The notes under the pieces are model-generated. The model saw only the letters and a program-made list of their open reading frames with translations, was not told the origin of the DNA and did not search any database. Made by a program: the position numbers and the translations under genes. Shown here in pieces: positions 31,289 to 43,410 of a stretch of 64,000 nt of DNA (its first letter is position 1; every line of letters begins with the position of its first letter). This DNA comes from Neophaeococcomyces mojaviensis (lineage: Eukaryota > Ascomycota > Eurotiomycetes > Chaetothyriales), in NCBI GenBank assembly GCA_030247915.1, contig JAPDRQ010000070.1:62001-126000 (forward strand). Reading direction: 5' to 3'.

Positions 31289-33189
31289 CTTTCTAGATTT
31301 GAGTCGTTTCTGTTTGGCTATAAGTGATAGGATTTTGCTTCGTCCAAGCTGGAGTACTGAGTTTTGCGGACTGTATATTCTGGTGAAGGTGTCAGTGTAT
31401 GCAACTGTGCAGCTCTATATAAGCTCGCATGGCAGCTGTTGTTTGTTTTCAAGTCAGAAGATCCATGTCTAAACATTGTATTACTCGAAGCGTTATGATG
31501 ATTTGGTGAGTCAAGTGAAGGACGATCGAAATGTTTCAATTCATTTAAATATTGTGACTTTTCCGTAAGTCAACCATGGCTCACGCACTTCACACGCGGT
31601 CGAGTAAAAATCTGCTGATGACTGTAGTATGGTCCTGAAGCTGTTGTGTCAGGGCGGATTGGGAGCTTGTAAGCAGATTTAAAGGCAGTACGTAAGCTGA
31701 TACGTGTTCGCTTACCAAACACAGCTACACTCCAGGTTGACAGCAGCTCTGGTGGCCTCGTGGAAAGTAGCTGGCCAAAAACTCTGACCCTCATACGGTT
31801 ACCAAACATTCAGCGTATTGGAACAATACTGCCAACACCTTAAGTGAAGGTTTTATCTTTGTCAAGTGGAGCTTGAACATATACTCGATGCTTGAGAGTA
31901 GTGGCTCATTGCAGATGCATGCTATATGGAACCACTTTTGTCACACGGGTAATGACAGGCTTCAACCATTATGGTAATCGGTTCGCTAATGATGTACCAT
32001 CAACTTTCAGTAATCAAAGAGAAAGTGCTGAGCCGAACTCAGGATCCACTCCAGAAGTGAATACTGATAGAAAGAAAGCAATAAGTATAGTTGTAACGCA
32101 CCATGAGCTTAGCAAAGCTAGCACTGCACTATATAAGGGCTCACCGGCCTCTTTATATAACCCACCTAGCTTCAAAAATTCTGTGCACCTCGAAATCTGG
32201 TCCTTTACCAGTTTAGATACAAGCAACACCCATATCAGCTTTTTTTACTTTTAATTACCTCGAGGCTTTATCTGTATAACTATTCTAGCACTCGAAAATC
32301 CCTCAACAGCCACGCATGGCTATCTTATCCACCACCATTGCCTGTCAATTCAAGAGAGTAACTCGAAAGACTGCACTGTGCAGTATTACCGAAAGTTTGT
32401 TAGGGATCTCGCCACGAGACAGAGAGCTCCCAGGTAGCCAGCCCCCGGCATGGTCCTTATTCTACCTCATAGCTTCTTCAGCTGCTACCATGAAGTGAAT
32501 ACTCAATCATATACTAGACTACTGATCATCAATCCCTTCCTGGTTTTAATATGGATGGAGCTACATGTGGCTTATTTAGAAACTCAAGTGAAGACATTGA
32601 TGGCAATTCATAATGCCCTTCGGATCCGGATCCGAACCATCACTGCGATCTTTAGAGCAATCGCTGTGTGCCCGATGATGAGTCAAAGCTTCGCCATGGC
32701 CTCGACATGTCTGTGACGATGGAAGACTATTTTCCAGATTTGTATACTGTAGGTAAAACATGTCGATCTACTCTACGGCCATCACTAAAAGTTAGTCCTT
32801 GGTGTTACAAAGTTTGATGGCTAAGGCGGCGGTACCAGTGATCATGAGTCCCAGAAGGCCCACTTAGGGCAACGATGCTCGTCAGCAGGAGCCGATGTAC
32901 TTCTAAAATACGTGTAATAGCTACGCTGCCTAGGATGAACAACAACTATACATCGTGAGGATAAGGACCTGGCTGAGAGGTGACAGCCAAATGATATTAT
33001 GGTTGAAAAGGGTATATGGAAGAAGCTGAATACATTGACTTGAGTAGATCGGGAGCTACGCATACCATGTAAAATAGTTCGCCTAATGTTCGAGCAAGGC
33101 AAAAATGTTTTCATAACTCAGCCACAACACTGTTTGACATGCATTCATACAGCATGCTATTTGTAATCAGTCATTCAGCTGCAGCTGCT
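31289..33189. other. long intergenic region
   Basis: 1.9 kb with only short frames on both strands. I see nothing that resembles a gene or an element with clear ends. Confidence 0.45.
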
Positions 33190-33828
33190 CTAGCCACGAA
33201 ACTCTTTCAGAATAGCAACGGCGCTTCTGAACTCGACGATCTCGAGGTTGTGCTCATCAGCACGAGTAATCACCTCCTGTGTGCAGCCTCGGAGTTCCTC
33301 ATTGCTCATACTCATACACGCTGTAAGATTATTCCAGGAGTTGACAACGGCTATCCATGTCTCTTCGACTCTGTCAAGAAGCAATTCCTCCTGTTCCCGG
33401 AGAGCATATTCAGTTTGTCTCGTATCATCATAGCTTGAGGTTGGAGCACGATCCAGGACCAGAGGTGGTCGCCGTGCAGATCTTCCGTCCTCATTCGAGA
33501 CACTGTATTCGCAAACGTTTTCGTCACTGCTCGAGTCTTGTGAAGGGTACTCCTTCTCTGAGTCGGGTCCGCTTTGATACTCAATGTCCGAAAAAGGAAC
33601 CTGATGTTGTGTGTTTTGTGCATGGTTCCTGTACTGGTGAACTGACGGATCATTGGAGTGGTTGACATTCCCTCTACCTGGCAACTTCTCGTACTCCCCG
33701 TATCCTTGTGGTGCAGAGTCAGGTCCACAATCCGTGTAATCATGGGATGGTGGAGGATTGGATGTGAGGGATCTTGCCCTTTGCCTGGGGTACTCAGTTG
33801 GGCGATAGGGATTGTAAGAACTCCTGTC
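33190..33828 (-). CDS. hypothetical protein, 5' end not resolved
   Basis: An open minus-strand frame of about 212 codons begins after TAA at 33831-33829. It reads NPYRPTEYPRQRARS then SHDYTDCGPDSAPQGYG, a disordered Pro/Tyr/Ser-rich part with an acidic stretch (DSEKEYPSQDSSSDENVCEY). A helical C-terminus follows, with LREQEELLLDRVEETWIAV and TRADEHNLEIVEFRSAVAIL. No ATG occurs in the disordered part, so a short 5' exon is expected upstream. A good acceptor AAGACAG lies at its start (near 33823). The donor was not found. No family is recognised. Confidence 0.38.
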   Translation of the reverse strand, partial: DRSSYNPYRPTEYPRQRARSLTSNPPPSHDYTDCGPDSAPQGYGEYEKLPGRGNVNHSNDPSVHQYRNHAQNTQHQVPFSDIEYQSGPDSEKEYPSQDSSSDENVCEYSVSNEDGRSARRPPLVLDRAPTSSYDDTRQTEYALREQEELLLDRVEETWIAVVNSWNNLTACMSMSNEELRGCTQEVITRADEHNLEIVEFRSAVAILKEFRG

Positions 33829-35244
33829 TTAACTAACACGGAAAGAATGATTTCTTTGCCTCATCTTTCGCTCCTCAAACTAACTATGTGTGATGATAGA
33901 CGCCTATCAAATGAAGAAGTCAAGATGTATTTGAGTATGCGGCTTAGGGATTCTTGTCCCACACTTGAACCCGGAGCGAGTGAGCTTGCACTTATACTTG
34001 GTCAAAATGTGTTCGAGTTGGCTGCGATTGTGACAGTGGAGCATAGGAAGCTGTTTTCTGGTGACAGGCATTTCCAAGGATATATGTCATGTTCTCAAAA
34101 CTGCATTCAGCGAAAAAAAGTTAGCAATTCAAAGAGCCGTTCGAATGTTCATTACACTCAGTCACGAAAAAATACCCTCGTTCAAGGAAGCACAGTCACA
34201 ATCAAACAGCCTATAACCTCTAAACATTCGCTAGTCTCTGAACTCACGATGTGTCATCCTCTGGGTTTTCCTGACCTCCGACTTTTGACTCAAGAGGTAT
34301 TTGCAAGGTCATTGTATAGGCAATATATCGTTTGATGAAGAACTCGGATCGTTTGCCATGACAATAGTAGCTGAAGGTGGGATTTTAATGAGGTCTAAAT
34401 GAGACGAGCTAAGTTTTCGGAACTTGCAAGCCACTGGATCTAGCATCATCGTTAAACGGCACTCTTTGCCCAGTGTATCATCCTAAATAAATTTTCGCTA
34501 TTCAAAGGCCGAACAGAAAATCGGAGCAATACCACGCACTTCATGTCCGCCAGCCACACGAAAACGTATCGTTCATTGTAATTAACAATACTGATAAGAT
34601 TGTTAACCACACTGATCGTCTGTCCAAAATATCAAAATCCGGAGCGGAAAAAGCTATCTCCCGTTTCACCCTCTTCGTAACGCTAATCTAAATAGTGCTT
34701 AGCTTACTTTCTGCATCATGAGTTCGACAGGTTTCATCTCGCACTGGTCTACGGCTTCAGTGTTGACAAGCCCATGTTGTCAGTTGAGCCTGTGCTCACA
34801 GCACGACCGTATGTGTTGCTACAGGCTTGAAATCAGATCGTGGTGCTCTGATAAATAACGAACATCTTTCACGATTCGATGCGTTCCAGTGCGTGTGAAG
34901 CGATATGAAACTCGTGCTACTAGCTGTGGCACGAACCAGAGCATGTTTAAATATCCATTCAAAATGTAGTGAACATACTTATATGTTCGACAGAGCCTGA
35001 TGGCCATTGTGTATCTCACAGTATTCTGGCAAATTCGTGAACCCGGACATTTCACGTCATCTTCCATGCGGGGTTTAAATCTCCGCCCGAGGACAACAGT
35101 GTATCCAACGCCAAAGCAATAAGTACAAATGGCGCCATGTGAGGATCAAAAAGAGTCCAGCTCCACGCGTACTGTTCACAGCAAGACCAAATCCATTAGT
35201 ATTGAAGTATTTCAACTAAAAAGTAGGATCTCGAATCAATCCAA
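33829..35244. other. intergenic region
   Basis: 1.4 kb. It must contain the ALDH promoter and perhaps a 5' exon of the gene at 33190-33828. A plus-strand open frame at 33658-34335 is largely antisense to that gene and has no family resemblance. Confidence 0.4.
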
Positions 35245-36838
35245 ATGTCTTTCAAAACAGATCTCTTCATCAACGGGGAGGTAGGTCTCTTGCATAAACC
35301 CCACAACACGAGTACACTTCATTGAGCTCAAGTGGTCGGACATGGGACTCTTGTCTTACTTTCATCCTGCATTCTCATCATAACTCTGCCTCAACTTACT
35401 GAATGTCTAGTACGTCCCCTCCTCCACCTCCGAAACCCTCACAATCCACAACCCCAAAGACGACACCCTCGTAAGCGACAAAGTCCAAGCCGCATCCGAA
35501 GCCGACGTCGACAAGGCTGTGGCAGCCGCCAAAGCGGCTCTCCCGGGATGGAAAGCCACAGCTGGCGCCAAACGTGGCTCAGTCATGCTCAAATTTGCCG
35601 ACTTACTTGAAGCAAACGTCGATCGCTTGGCAAATCTCGAATCGATTGCTATGGGACAGCCAGTTAGTCTTGCAAAGCGCATGATTCTTGGCCCTGTTGC
35701 ACTATGGCGATATTACGCTGGGTATGCAGGTAAGGTGGCAGGAGAGAGCTATCCGCCTGACGGCGAAGATGGACTGTACAAGATCGTGCAGTATGAGCCG
35801 CTTGGTGTGTGTGCCGGCATTTGTGCATGGAACGGAAGTCATGTCCTCGCAGCATGGAAGCTAGCGCCTGCAATGGCGGCCGGCAACACCTTCGTGCTCA
35901 AGTCTTCCGAGAAATCACCAATAGCTCTAGCCCAGTACGGCGATCTGCTCAATGAAGCAGGCTTCCCACCAGGCGTCATCAACATCGTCACCGGTGACGG
36001 TAAAGTTGGTGCCTTGCTCGCAAGTCACATGCAAATAGCGAAGATCGCATTTACCGGCTCCGCAACTGCAGGGCGAGCCGTGCAGATCGCGGCCGCAAAG
36101 TCAAACCTCAAGCGTGTCACGCTCGAACTTGGTGGAAAGTCGCCAGCGCTGATCTTCGATGATGCAGACATCGAAAATGCAGTCCTCCACTCCAGCGAGT
36201 CCTTCCTGCGCAACAGCGGCCAAATCTGTTTCGCCGCATCGCGTGTGCTTGTTCAAGAGGGCATCGCACCGGATTTCATCAAAGCCGTCAAAGTCGCATT
36301 TGAGAAAGCAGCGGAGAAGATGGGTGACCCAGCCGCCATGGAGACGTTGTTCGGTCCGCTGGCCGACAAAAAGCAGTACGATCGTGTCATGGAGTTCCTG
36401 ACCAGCGCGAAGGAAGAAGGCGTACAAATCTTGACCGGCGGTGACAGGAAAGGCGACAAGGGCACGTTCGTTCAGCCAACTGTGCTCTTGAACCCAGATC
36501 TCAAGAGTCGAGTTTACACTGACGAAATCTTTGGGCCGGTGATAAGTGTACGCACGTTCAAGACCGAGGAGGAAGCGGTGCAGTTGGCAAATGATACACA
36601 ATACGGGTTGGGTAGTACGGTTTACACTAGTGATATCGGGAGAGCGTTGAGGGTTGCTAGTGCACTGGAGGCGGGAACTGTCAGCATTAATACAGTACAT
36701 GCTACGAGCCCCCAGACCCCATTCGGAGGGTTCAAGCAGAGTGGGTATGGTAGGGAGAGTGGAGTTGAGGGCATCAAGAATTACTTGCAGGCGAAGACCA
36801 TTCATGTCAACATGAAGCTGCCGGTGAGAGCAAAATAG
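35245..36838 (+). CDS. aldehyde dehydrogenase (ALDH superfamily)
   Basis: 487 aa in two exons, 35245-35280 and 35411-36838. Exon 1 encodes only MSFKTDLFINGE. The 130-nt intron is GTAGGT...TCTAG, phase 0, and exon 2 opens YVPSSTSETLTIHNPK, the normal ALDH N-terminus. The NAD(P)+ and catalytic motifs are intact: FVLKSSEKSP, FTGSATAGRAV, the general-base Glu in LELGGKSPAL, the catalytic Cys in NSGQICFAASR and TDEIFGPVISVRTF. The usual PWNFP of the oxyanion Asn region reads CAWNGSH, which keeps the Asn. It oxidises an aldehyde to the acid. Subfamily and substrate cannot be set. Length is typical, and no targeting sequence is evident. Confidence 0.93.
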
Positions 36839-37551
36839 CGCGCTCGTCACGAGCAATAGCGAAGCTGGTAGTTGGTTCGGCTAATACAGCCTGAGGCAGC
36901 ATCTGAATCGTTTGCTGACATTCACTTCGCTCCGGTCCGAGGTTGAATCCATAAACGTGGAGCATCGTTCGAAGAAAAAACTAGCGAAGAGCGCGTGACA
37001 TCTGGTTGACACCATATATGGAGATGCGGGACATGGCAGCAAGCGAAGGCCTGTCGCCAAAAACATCCATTGCAAGATGTGGAGCTCTGCCCCTAGTTCC
37101 CGCTAACGCAGGGGAAAAGCTTGACATTTTCTGCCTTATCAGCAACACCTCACATTTAGATCGCATTTTGAGCACAGAGCTTTTCATTCAATGCATATGA
37201 TACGTTGTTTGCGAGATCAAGCTGTTCCTTCTTTCGGCACAAAAGACGTCAAATGCTTGACCGACATCCCTGAGGTCTCACACGAGGTATGGGCGGTCGT
37301 TGAGTTGACTCGCTAAAAGAGGGTGGTGGCTTGTAGCCAAGGCACGAATGAAACCAATCCTGGTGTTGACAGAACCGCTAGATCACACGGGGGTGTTTCA
37401 AGCTGAGGTACATCAATTTGGGCCAAAAGGAGCGAGGGCAGGAAGGCTGTCGACATGGCGATAGGACGTGCATGAAGGAGTTCGGTCACTGGTTTACTTC
37501 AAATGGTGGTGGTTTCTTTGCCTCTGCCTGTAACTCATTTGTCGCAAACAT
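36839..37551. other. intergenic, upstream of surface-protein gene
   Basis: About 710 bp, nothing recognised apart from the expected promoter of the next gene. Confidence 0.4.
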
Positions 37552-38647
37552 ATGTCTGTCACGATGCCAACCCTCAAGTCATTCGCTTTCCTTGTGCTTT
37601 TTGTCGTGTCTGGTGTACTCGGCGATGAATTTCCTCTGACACGATTCCCTCTTTACACCCAACTCACACAGGCTGCTGCGTACTGCGCATCGTCCGTGTC
37701 CCGAACGTACCGTGTCTCTTACGGTTGCGACTCGGTCACGCCCGCCGGCTGCCTGTGCACCAACGCTGTTAGCTCCTCCAAAGTCGCCTACGCCATCCAA
37801 AGCTGTATAGGCGACTATTACGATCGCTCTATTCTCACATCGGCGACCCAATTATGGGCCTCCTATTGCCTTACGAATGCCGGCGTATCAGCTCAAGACG
37901 AGACGATACTCCAAGATATTCCCCTTTACACGCAGGCGACATTCACCGTAGGATACTGCGTGGAGCGGCAGACGGCGTTGTTCATTACGAGTTTTGGGTG
38001 CGATGATTATACCAAGGCACCGTGTATGTGTGGGAACAGTGCGAGTTCGATGCGGGTGAACGACGCAATTCAGAGTTGTGTTGGGACGTATGTCGACGGA
38101 GCGCAAGGAACTGCGAGTGCATTGTGGAGCTCGTATTGTGATTTGAACCTGAAGCAGCCGGCCGTGAGGAGTGTTGGTGCACCAGTTTCCGTATCTGGTA
38201 AGTAGTGGATAGTCAGTGTTTTGCTGATCAGGCTGACGAAATTGTTTAGCAACTCTGACTGCTAGCGGTTCTGGTTCGACACAGACAGGATCGAAAACAA
38301 CGAGGTCTGCCGACAGTACCCCATTACAGACCTCGCAGAATTCACCATCCTCCCCGACAGACGAACAGGATACCAGCACAGATTCGAGTTCGAGTTCGAG
38401 TGGAGGACCGTCAATTAACTGGGAAGCGATTGGAGCGGTGATTGGTGTTGTTGGAATCATCGTGGCAGTAGGCATCGCATGGTGGACCAACAGGCACAAC
38501 CAGTGGATCCAAAACGCCCTAGTTCATATGCGTCTAGGACAAAATCAGCGACCTCAGCATCATGGAATGGTTAATCTACAGGAGCATGATACGCCGAATA
38601 TGTACGGTAATCATATGCCGATGCAGCCTCCGAAAGCCTGGGCATAA
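37552..38647 (+). CDS. membrane-anchored surface protein with two six-cysteine repeats
   Basis: 347 aa in two exons, 37552-38197 and 38250-38647; the 52-nt intron is GTAAGT...TTTAG. A signal peptide (about 1-24, ending VVSGVLG) is followed by two tandem Cys modules. Module 1 has Cys at about 45, 59, 67, 69, 85 and 106; module 2 at 136, 150, 158, 160, 176 and 196. Spacing is C-x13-C-x7-C-x-C-x15-C-x19/20-C, and both share YGCD/FGCD, AIQSC(I/V)G and LW(A/S)SYC. Then come a Ser/Thr-rich stalk with a run of eight Ser, one TM (AIGAVIGVVGIIVAVGIAWW) and a short cytosolic tail. It is not canonical CFEM. It is likely a plasma-membrane or wall-facing protein of unknown role. Confidence 0.75.
38382..38400. 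repeat. short GAGTTC repeat encoding a Ser run
   Basis: Three near-perfect hexamer units inside the Ser-rich stalk of the surface protein; a likely length-variable site. Confidence 0.7.
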
Positions 38648-39126
38648 TAGTTGATGTGGAAAGAGGAATGGAACTCACCCAAAAATAAGGGGTTTCCATA
38701 TGATGGCTTAACGAGGTCTGAATACCTGTCCTGTATAGTTCGGCGTTGATCACACTTACGGCTGAATTATCCAATCCGAGCGGGGGCGTTAAGGAAAGAA
38801 GTGTGTTTTCTTAATTGTGACTTTTTGAAAGAAGTTGTGACTGTCAGTCTGAGTCCCAAAAAAATTGCAACATAAAGGCAGCCATATGAAAGATACAACT
38901 CCCTGTACTAAAGTGGTCATACGGGGAAAAGTGGTTTGTGTGTGTGCCAAAGGCATTAGTCTTTGAATCTGCCACTGTCAGCTACCCACGGCGAGTCGCG
39001 ATCAGTAAATCGACCCAGGTGGAATGTCGTGGAAAGACGCTTGAGATTGATTCTTCGTGTTTGGGATTTTGAATTGTTCAGAAGCGTAGACTCAGTAAAC
39101 AAGAACTGGTTTCCTCATTTCCAATA
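38648..39126. other. intergenic between convergent genes
   Basis: About 480 bp, nothing recognised. Confidence 0.4.
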
Positions 39127-40170
39127 TCAAGCCTTCTTTGGCCTTCCTCGTTTTGTGGCATTACCATCATTCGTTGGCGTCGAACTTGTGGCTCCTGCTC
39201 TCATAGCTCCAGCACTCACAACTTCTTCATCTACACGCTCGTCTTCTCGTTCTTCATCCCACTCTTTCTTTGCTTCCGGATCTGCCAATCCAACAACCTC
39301 AATATTGCCGGCTAACCAACGCCGTAGTGCTTTCTTGTCCAGGAAGCCATGTGTATTGAACCATTGGGTAAAAGAGCCTTCGATCGTCTGGTCATCCACA
39401 AATCGAGTGCCAGTTTTGGGTGCTTCGTAGCGGATTTTGAGCTTGTAGATTGGTTGGTGTTTCGTGACGGAGGATGACAGGGTGAGCTGTGAGAGATGTA
39501 GTATTAGCATGATGCTAGAAGTCAGAAATGGTGACCCTGTATCTGCGTTTGCGATACTGCGAACAGCTCCCGTTTTACCCTTCGTTTGTCTGGCGCTCCG
39601 CATTGCAGTGGTCTCTTCTTTTGCCTGTCAATTTCTGGTCTCGAACACCATAATTCAAGTGTTCGTTCCGAGGTCCCAGCCGCACGAGCGCTCTCCGGTG
39701 TGAAGTAAAGTATTGGAATGATTGCCTACCTTTTGTCCGCCCTTCCTTGTGCCCACGAACACCTTGCCGCTCTCGATTGCCCACGCCCAATATGTTAGGG
39801 CTCCATTTAGCAAGAAATATGCCACGCAGGCTGGTGCCGTATACGCTTTCGTAGCGTCCCATCCCAGCTTCCAGTCGGCGTAGAACAGTACACCTGCTAT
39901 TGTAACAGCCACATAGCCAAGGACTAGTCGTACGTTTGTGAAATAGTGATTTTGTGTGAATTTGGAGGTCGAGGGAAGAGATGTGAGGATTGGAGCGAGG
40001 GCATCATCTGTCTGAGTCTTCAGGTCTGTTGAACACCGCCTTGGTTAGCACGAAGGATGCGGAATCAACCATGGTCTCTTGAATGCGTCGAGGGGGTAAC
40101 GAGAGGAGCAAATTAGTAGAGACGTGCCTGTAAGATTATACAGAGAGATCTTCTGTGGAGGAGACGCCAT
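39127..40170 (-). CDS. SPC2: signal peptidase complex subunit 2
   Basis: ER-membrane subunit that supports signal-peptide cleavage. Three exons (40170-40128, 40025-39730, 39486-39127) give 232 aa in one frame. Exon 1 encodes MASPPQKISLYNLT, and exon 2 continues DLKTQTDDALAPILTSLPS, the family's conserved start. Two TM hairpin helices follow (LVLGYVAVTIAGVLFYA and CVAYFLLNGALTYWAWAI). Exon 3 carries the cytosolic domain with YEAPKTGTRFVDDQTIEG and GSFTQWFNTHGFLD, and ends in a basic KRGRPKKA tail. Intron 2 is 243 nt (GTAGGC...CACAG). Intron 1 fits only a GC donor: the in-frame join needs ACAG|GCACGT...AACAG (102 nt). It is head-to-head with the GMC gene. Confidence 0.88.
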
Positions 40171-41333
40171 TATGGCTCAGTATGTATGAGAAGAGTTAGG
40201 AACGAGGTCGTAGTTCCGTTAGGGTCATGCTGCACGTCTGTAGGGTACTTTGAATAGCCAGTCTGTCCGCAAGGCTACGTTCGGAAACTATTTCCGGTCA
40301 ATCCTTGGCACGTGCTTGGCATCCTCGTGATTTCCGTGTGGTTTCTTCCTTGTGTGTGTAGAATGTTAGAAGAGGACTACATCTCATCACACTGACGTGG
40401 GCGAACTACAGACTAGACTGCAATGTGTCCCGTCGACTACAATATTCATTCGAGCGCCAGTCTCTAGGTCTACCACAACTCTTTCACTTGGACAATCCAT
40501 CTTTGTGATCTGTACTTATCCCCAACCATCACTTTGTCATTCACTCGACGTGTTTCTAAACTTTCTCGATCCGCTAGTGAGATCTTTGACAACCAGCGGA
40601 GGCTACCGAATCCCTCTAGCTTTCCCGAGTTGTACACTGCCCATGAAGCTGAACAGTTCTGAAGAGCAATATCCTCTCTCCCACATGCCATTTAACGTGA
40701 CAGTCAATTCCAACACAAAATGCTTAGCTCTACTATCGCTAATCTCGATTCGTGAAGTCGCAAATGCTGTCCTGTATCTTGCGAGAAGGGAGCTGGAGTG
40801 CTGGAAAGAATCGACCCCAAGTCGTCCAAGCTGGAACAGCAAGACAGCTAGATCTATCTCAAGTCATCGTTACCTTTGAAGGCAAATTTTGTCAACGACG
40901 CCTCCTAGCTGACCATCATTGAGCTTTGTTGTTCTCCGCAAATAATCATCCTCGGGATCCTGTTCGCCGAACCTTTTTGCGGGGAATTGCTCCATGTAGG
41001 AATATGCGGGGGACCAGTCATTTTGCGCGACTGAGCAGAGGCATCAAGAGTCAATACTGTGGTTACAGCACTCAAGAGGCATAAGATTGAGCAAAAGCAC
41101 TTGATCAGACCTCGTGGATCACTGCATTTCATTCCCATGAGTTCTCTTTGAACTATTTCACGCAGCTTCTTCATCCTGTCTCCAAATTGCCCTTCGTCTT
41201 TTCGATTTTGCTGGGTATACGTTCTGTTCACTGGTTTTAGCTTGCAATCCATCTTTGACCAGGCTAGTACTGCATTCCACTGATCTTGTTTCACCGAGCA
41301 CATTATCGCCCATAGACTCAGAGTCGGAGAATA
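40171..41333. promoter_or_regulatory. divergent upstream region SPC2 / GMC oxidoreductase
   Basis: 1.16 kb. A 160-codon plus frame at 40397-40879 starts only at GTG and has no family resemblance, so I leave it out. It could still hold a decayed gene. Confidence 0.35.
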
Positions 41334-43410
41334 ATGGCTACCAATGGAGTGAATGGCCACAGCGGCAACGCTCTCTGCTCACTAGACGACTTCCTTAGCA
41401 CGAAGTTCGACTACCTTGTCCTTGGCGGCGGAACATGCGGTTGTCAAATTGCGGGTCGACTGACTGAGGACCCGAACATCACAGTCGGCGTACTTGAAGC
41501 TGGTGAGAATCTGATGGATGACAAACAAGTTTCAACACCATCCCTCTACCCAACACTGATCGGCCGGAAAAAGTACGATTGGTGCTTCGAGAGTGTACCT
41601 CAGCCGAATGCTGGCAACAAGACCTACAGTATGCCAAGAGGCAAGTTGTTGGGAGGTTCCAGTGGTATCAACTACCTGATGTACGTACGAGGCTCGAAGG
41701 GGGATTATGATGCATGGGAATCTATGGGTCCAAATCCTGGTTGGGGTTGGGACAGCTTAAAGCCATACTTCAAGAAGCACCAGACTCTGGATATGAACGA
41801 ACCTCACCACGCAGACCCACAATTCATGCCAATCGCAGGCAAAGAAGAATTTCATGGTACGGATGGGCCTATTCATACCAGTTTCAACGATTGGTATTCA
41901 CCATTTGAGAAAGGTAAAGTCCTTCCAATCTCTGGTGGACGCCTCTGCTAATGAAGCGAGACTTTTGCTCGGCAGCGCTCGAGGTGACGGGTCTGAAGAA
42001 CACCCTTCATGACGCATGGTCCGGTGACCACATGGGCTTGTAAGTACTTCTGGCAACCATGTCGAAGAGCGTCGTGTTGATTAGTCAAGCTATTCTTCGC
42101 TAGGTGCGGTCAACAGAACCGACGATCCAGGCAAACGAAGTTATGCAGCAACAGGCTATATTCGCCCAAACCTCGGCAGAAAGAATCTAAAGGTTCTTTG
42201 CGAAGCTCATGTTACGAAGGTCGTCCTCGATGGCAATACTGCCGTTGGTGCTGAATTTATATTCAACGGACAGAAACATACAGTTTCCGCAAATCGGGAA
42301 GTCGTGCTTTGCGCTGGCGTCGTTCAGACACCGCAGATTCTCGAGCTGTCGGGTATTGGCGACCCAGAGGTCCTTCGCGCTGCTGGCGTTGAGTGCAAAG
42401 TGGAGAACAAGGCCGTTGGTGCGAATTTCCAAGATCATGTGCTTGGCGGCATTTTGTTCGATCTGAAGCGTAAGTACTTGCACGATCCTGCGTTGCTAGA
42501 ACGCTTTGATTGTTTTCACATGACTAACCACTCTCTTTTGCAGCCGGAGTGGACAGTTTAGATGCCCTTCATGGCGTCGAATATCAGAAAGCCCAACAGG
42601 AGATTTACGAGAAAACTAACAAGGGACCTTATGGTAGCCCGGGTATGGGCATGGGATTCGTCTCCTATGCTTCGATCGTCTCACCAGAGGAGCTGGAGAA
42701 GACCATTGCACAGATCGAGAAGACTTCTCTAGCGAAGACACCGTTCGAAAAGGCACAAGAGAAGGTCATCATCGATCAGCTCCGAGACCCAACATTCGCC
42801 AACCTCCAGTCTTTCGTCATTGGGTGCAGACTCGATGTTGCTAAAGGATCAGATCAAACGCAGTTCTTCGGCAAACCACCTGATGGAGTCCAGCAGATAT
42901 CGCTGTTGATCTGTCTAGAACACCCACTTTCCCGCGGCACAGTCCATATACAAAGTGCGGATCCTCTTCAGCCACCACGAATTGATCCAGGCTATTTCCG
43001 CAATGAAGTCGATGCGAAGATCCTGGCTGCTGGAATAAAATGGGTACTGGACGTTTCGAAACATCCAACCATGGCTCAGCACCTTGCGAGGAGAGAGCTA
43101 CCGCCGGAGGGCAGCAATCTCGAAACGGAGGCTGAACGGATTGAGTACGTAAAGAACCATATCAGCACGCAGTATCATCTCATGGGTACATGTGCATTGG
43201 GTGAGGCGGTGGACAATAATCTGAGGGTCAAGGGCGTGAACAGACTGAAAGTAGTTGATGCATCGATCTTCCCAATGCATGTGAGTGGAAAGTAGGTATC
43301 CTTCACCCCAAAGTCCTTCGTACAATACTAATCACGTGGTTAGTATCATGGCAACAAGCTACTGTGTGGGCGAAAAAGGTGCAGATCTGATCAAAGCCGA
43401 CCAGAAATAG
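41334..43410 (+). CDS. GMC oxidoreductase (FAD-dependent alcohol/sugar oxidase-dehydrogenase)
   Basis: 617 aa in five exons: 41334-41913, 41961-42039, 42090-42469, 42544-43291 and 43344-43410. Introns are 47-74 nt. The ADP-binding fold is FDYLVLGGGTCGCQIAGRL with Glu in VGVLEAGEN. GMC signature 1 reads GKLLGGSSGINYLMYVRG and signature 2 is within GVVQTPQILELSGIG. The catalytic-base region is YHLMGTCALG. The C-terminus ends in the conserved VVDASIFPMHVSG, then NIMATSYCVGEKGADLI after the last intron. No signal peptide is seen, so it is probably intracellular. The third exon begins FYSSLGAVNRTDDPG only if the acceptor AGTCAAG (ending 42089) is used rather than a later CTAG. Confidence 0.92.

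Noticed and set aside
32615..32640. GGATCCGGATCC direct repeat
   Set aside because: Two short tandem copies only; expected by chance.
33658..34335. 225-codon plus-strand frame
   Set aside because: Largely antisense to a more protein-like minus-strand frame; composition is not protein-like and no family resemblance.
37552..38647. CFEM effector
   Set aside because: Six rather than eight Cys per module and different spacing.
40397..40879. 160-codon plus-strand frame
   Set aside because: Starts at GTG, no ATG near the start, no motif, lies in a divergent promoter region.
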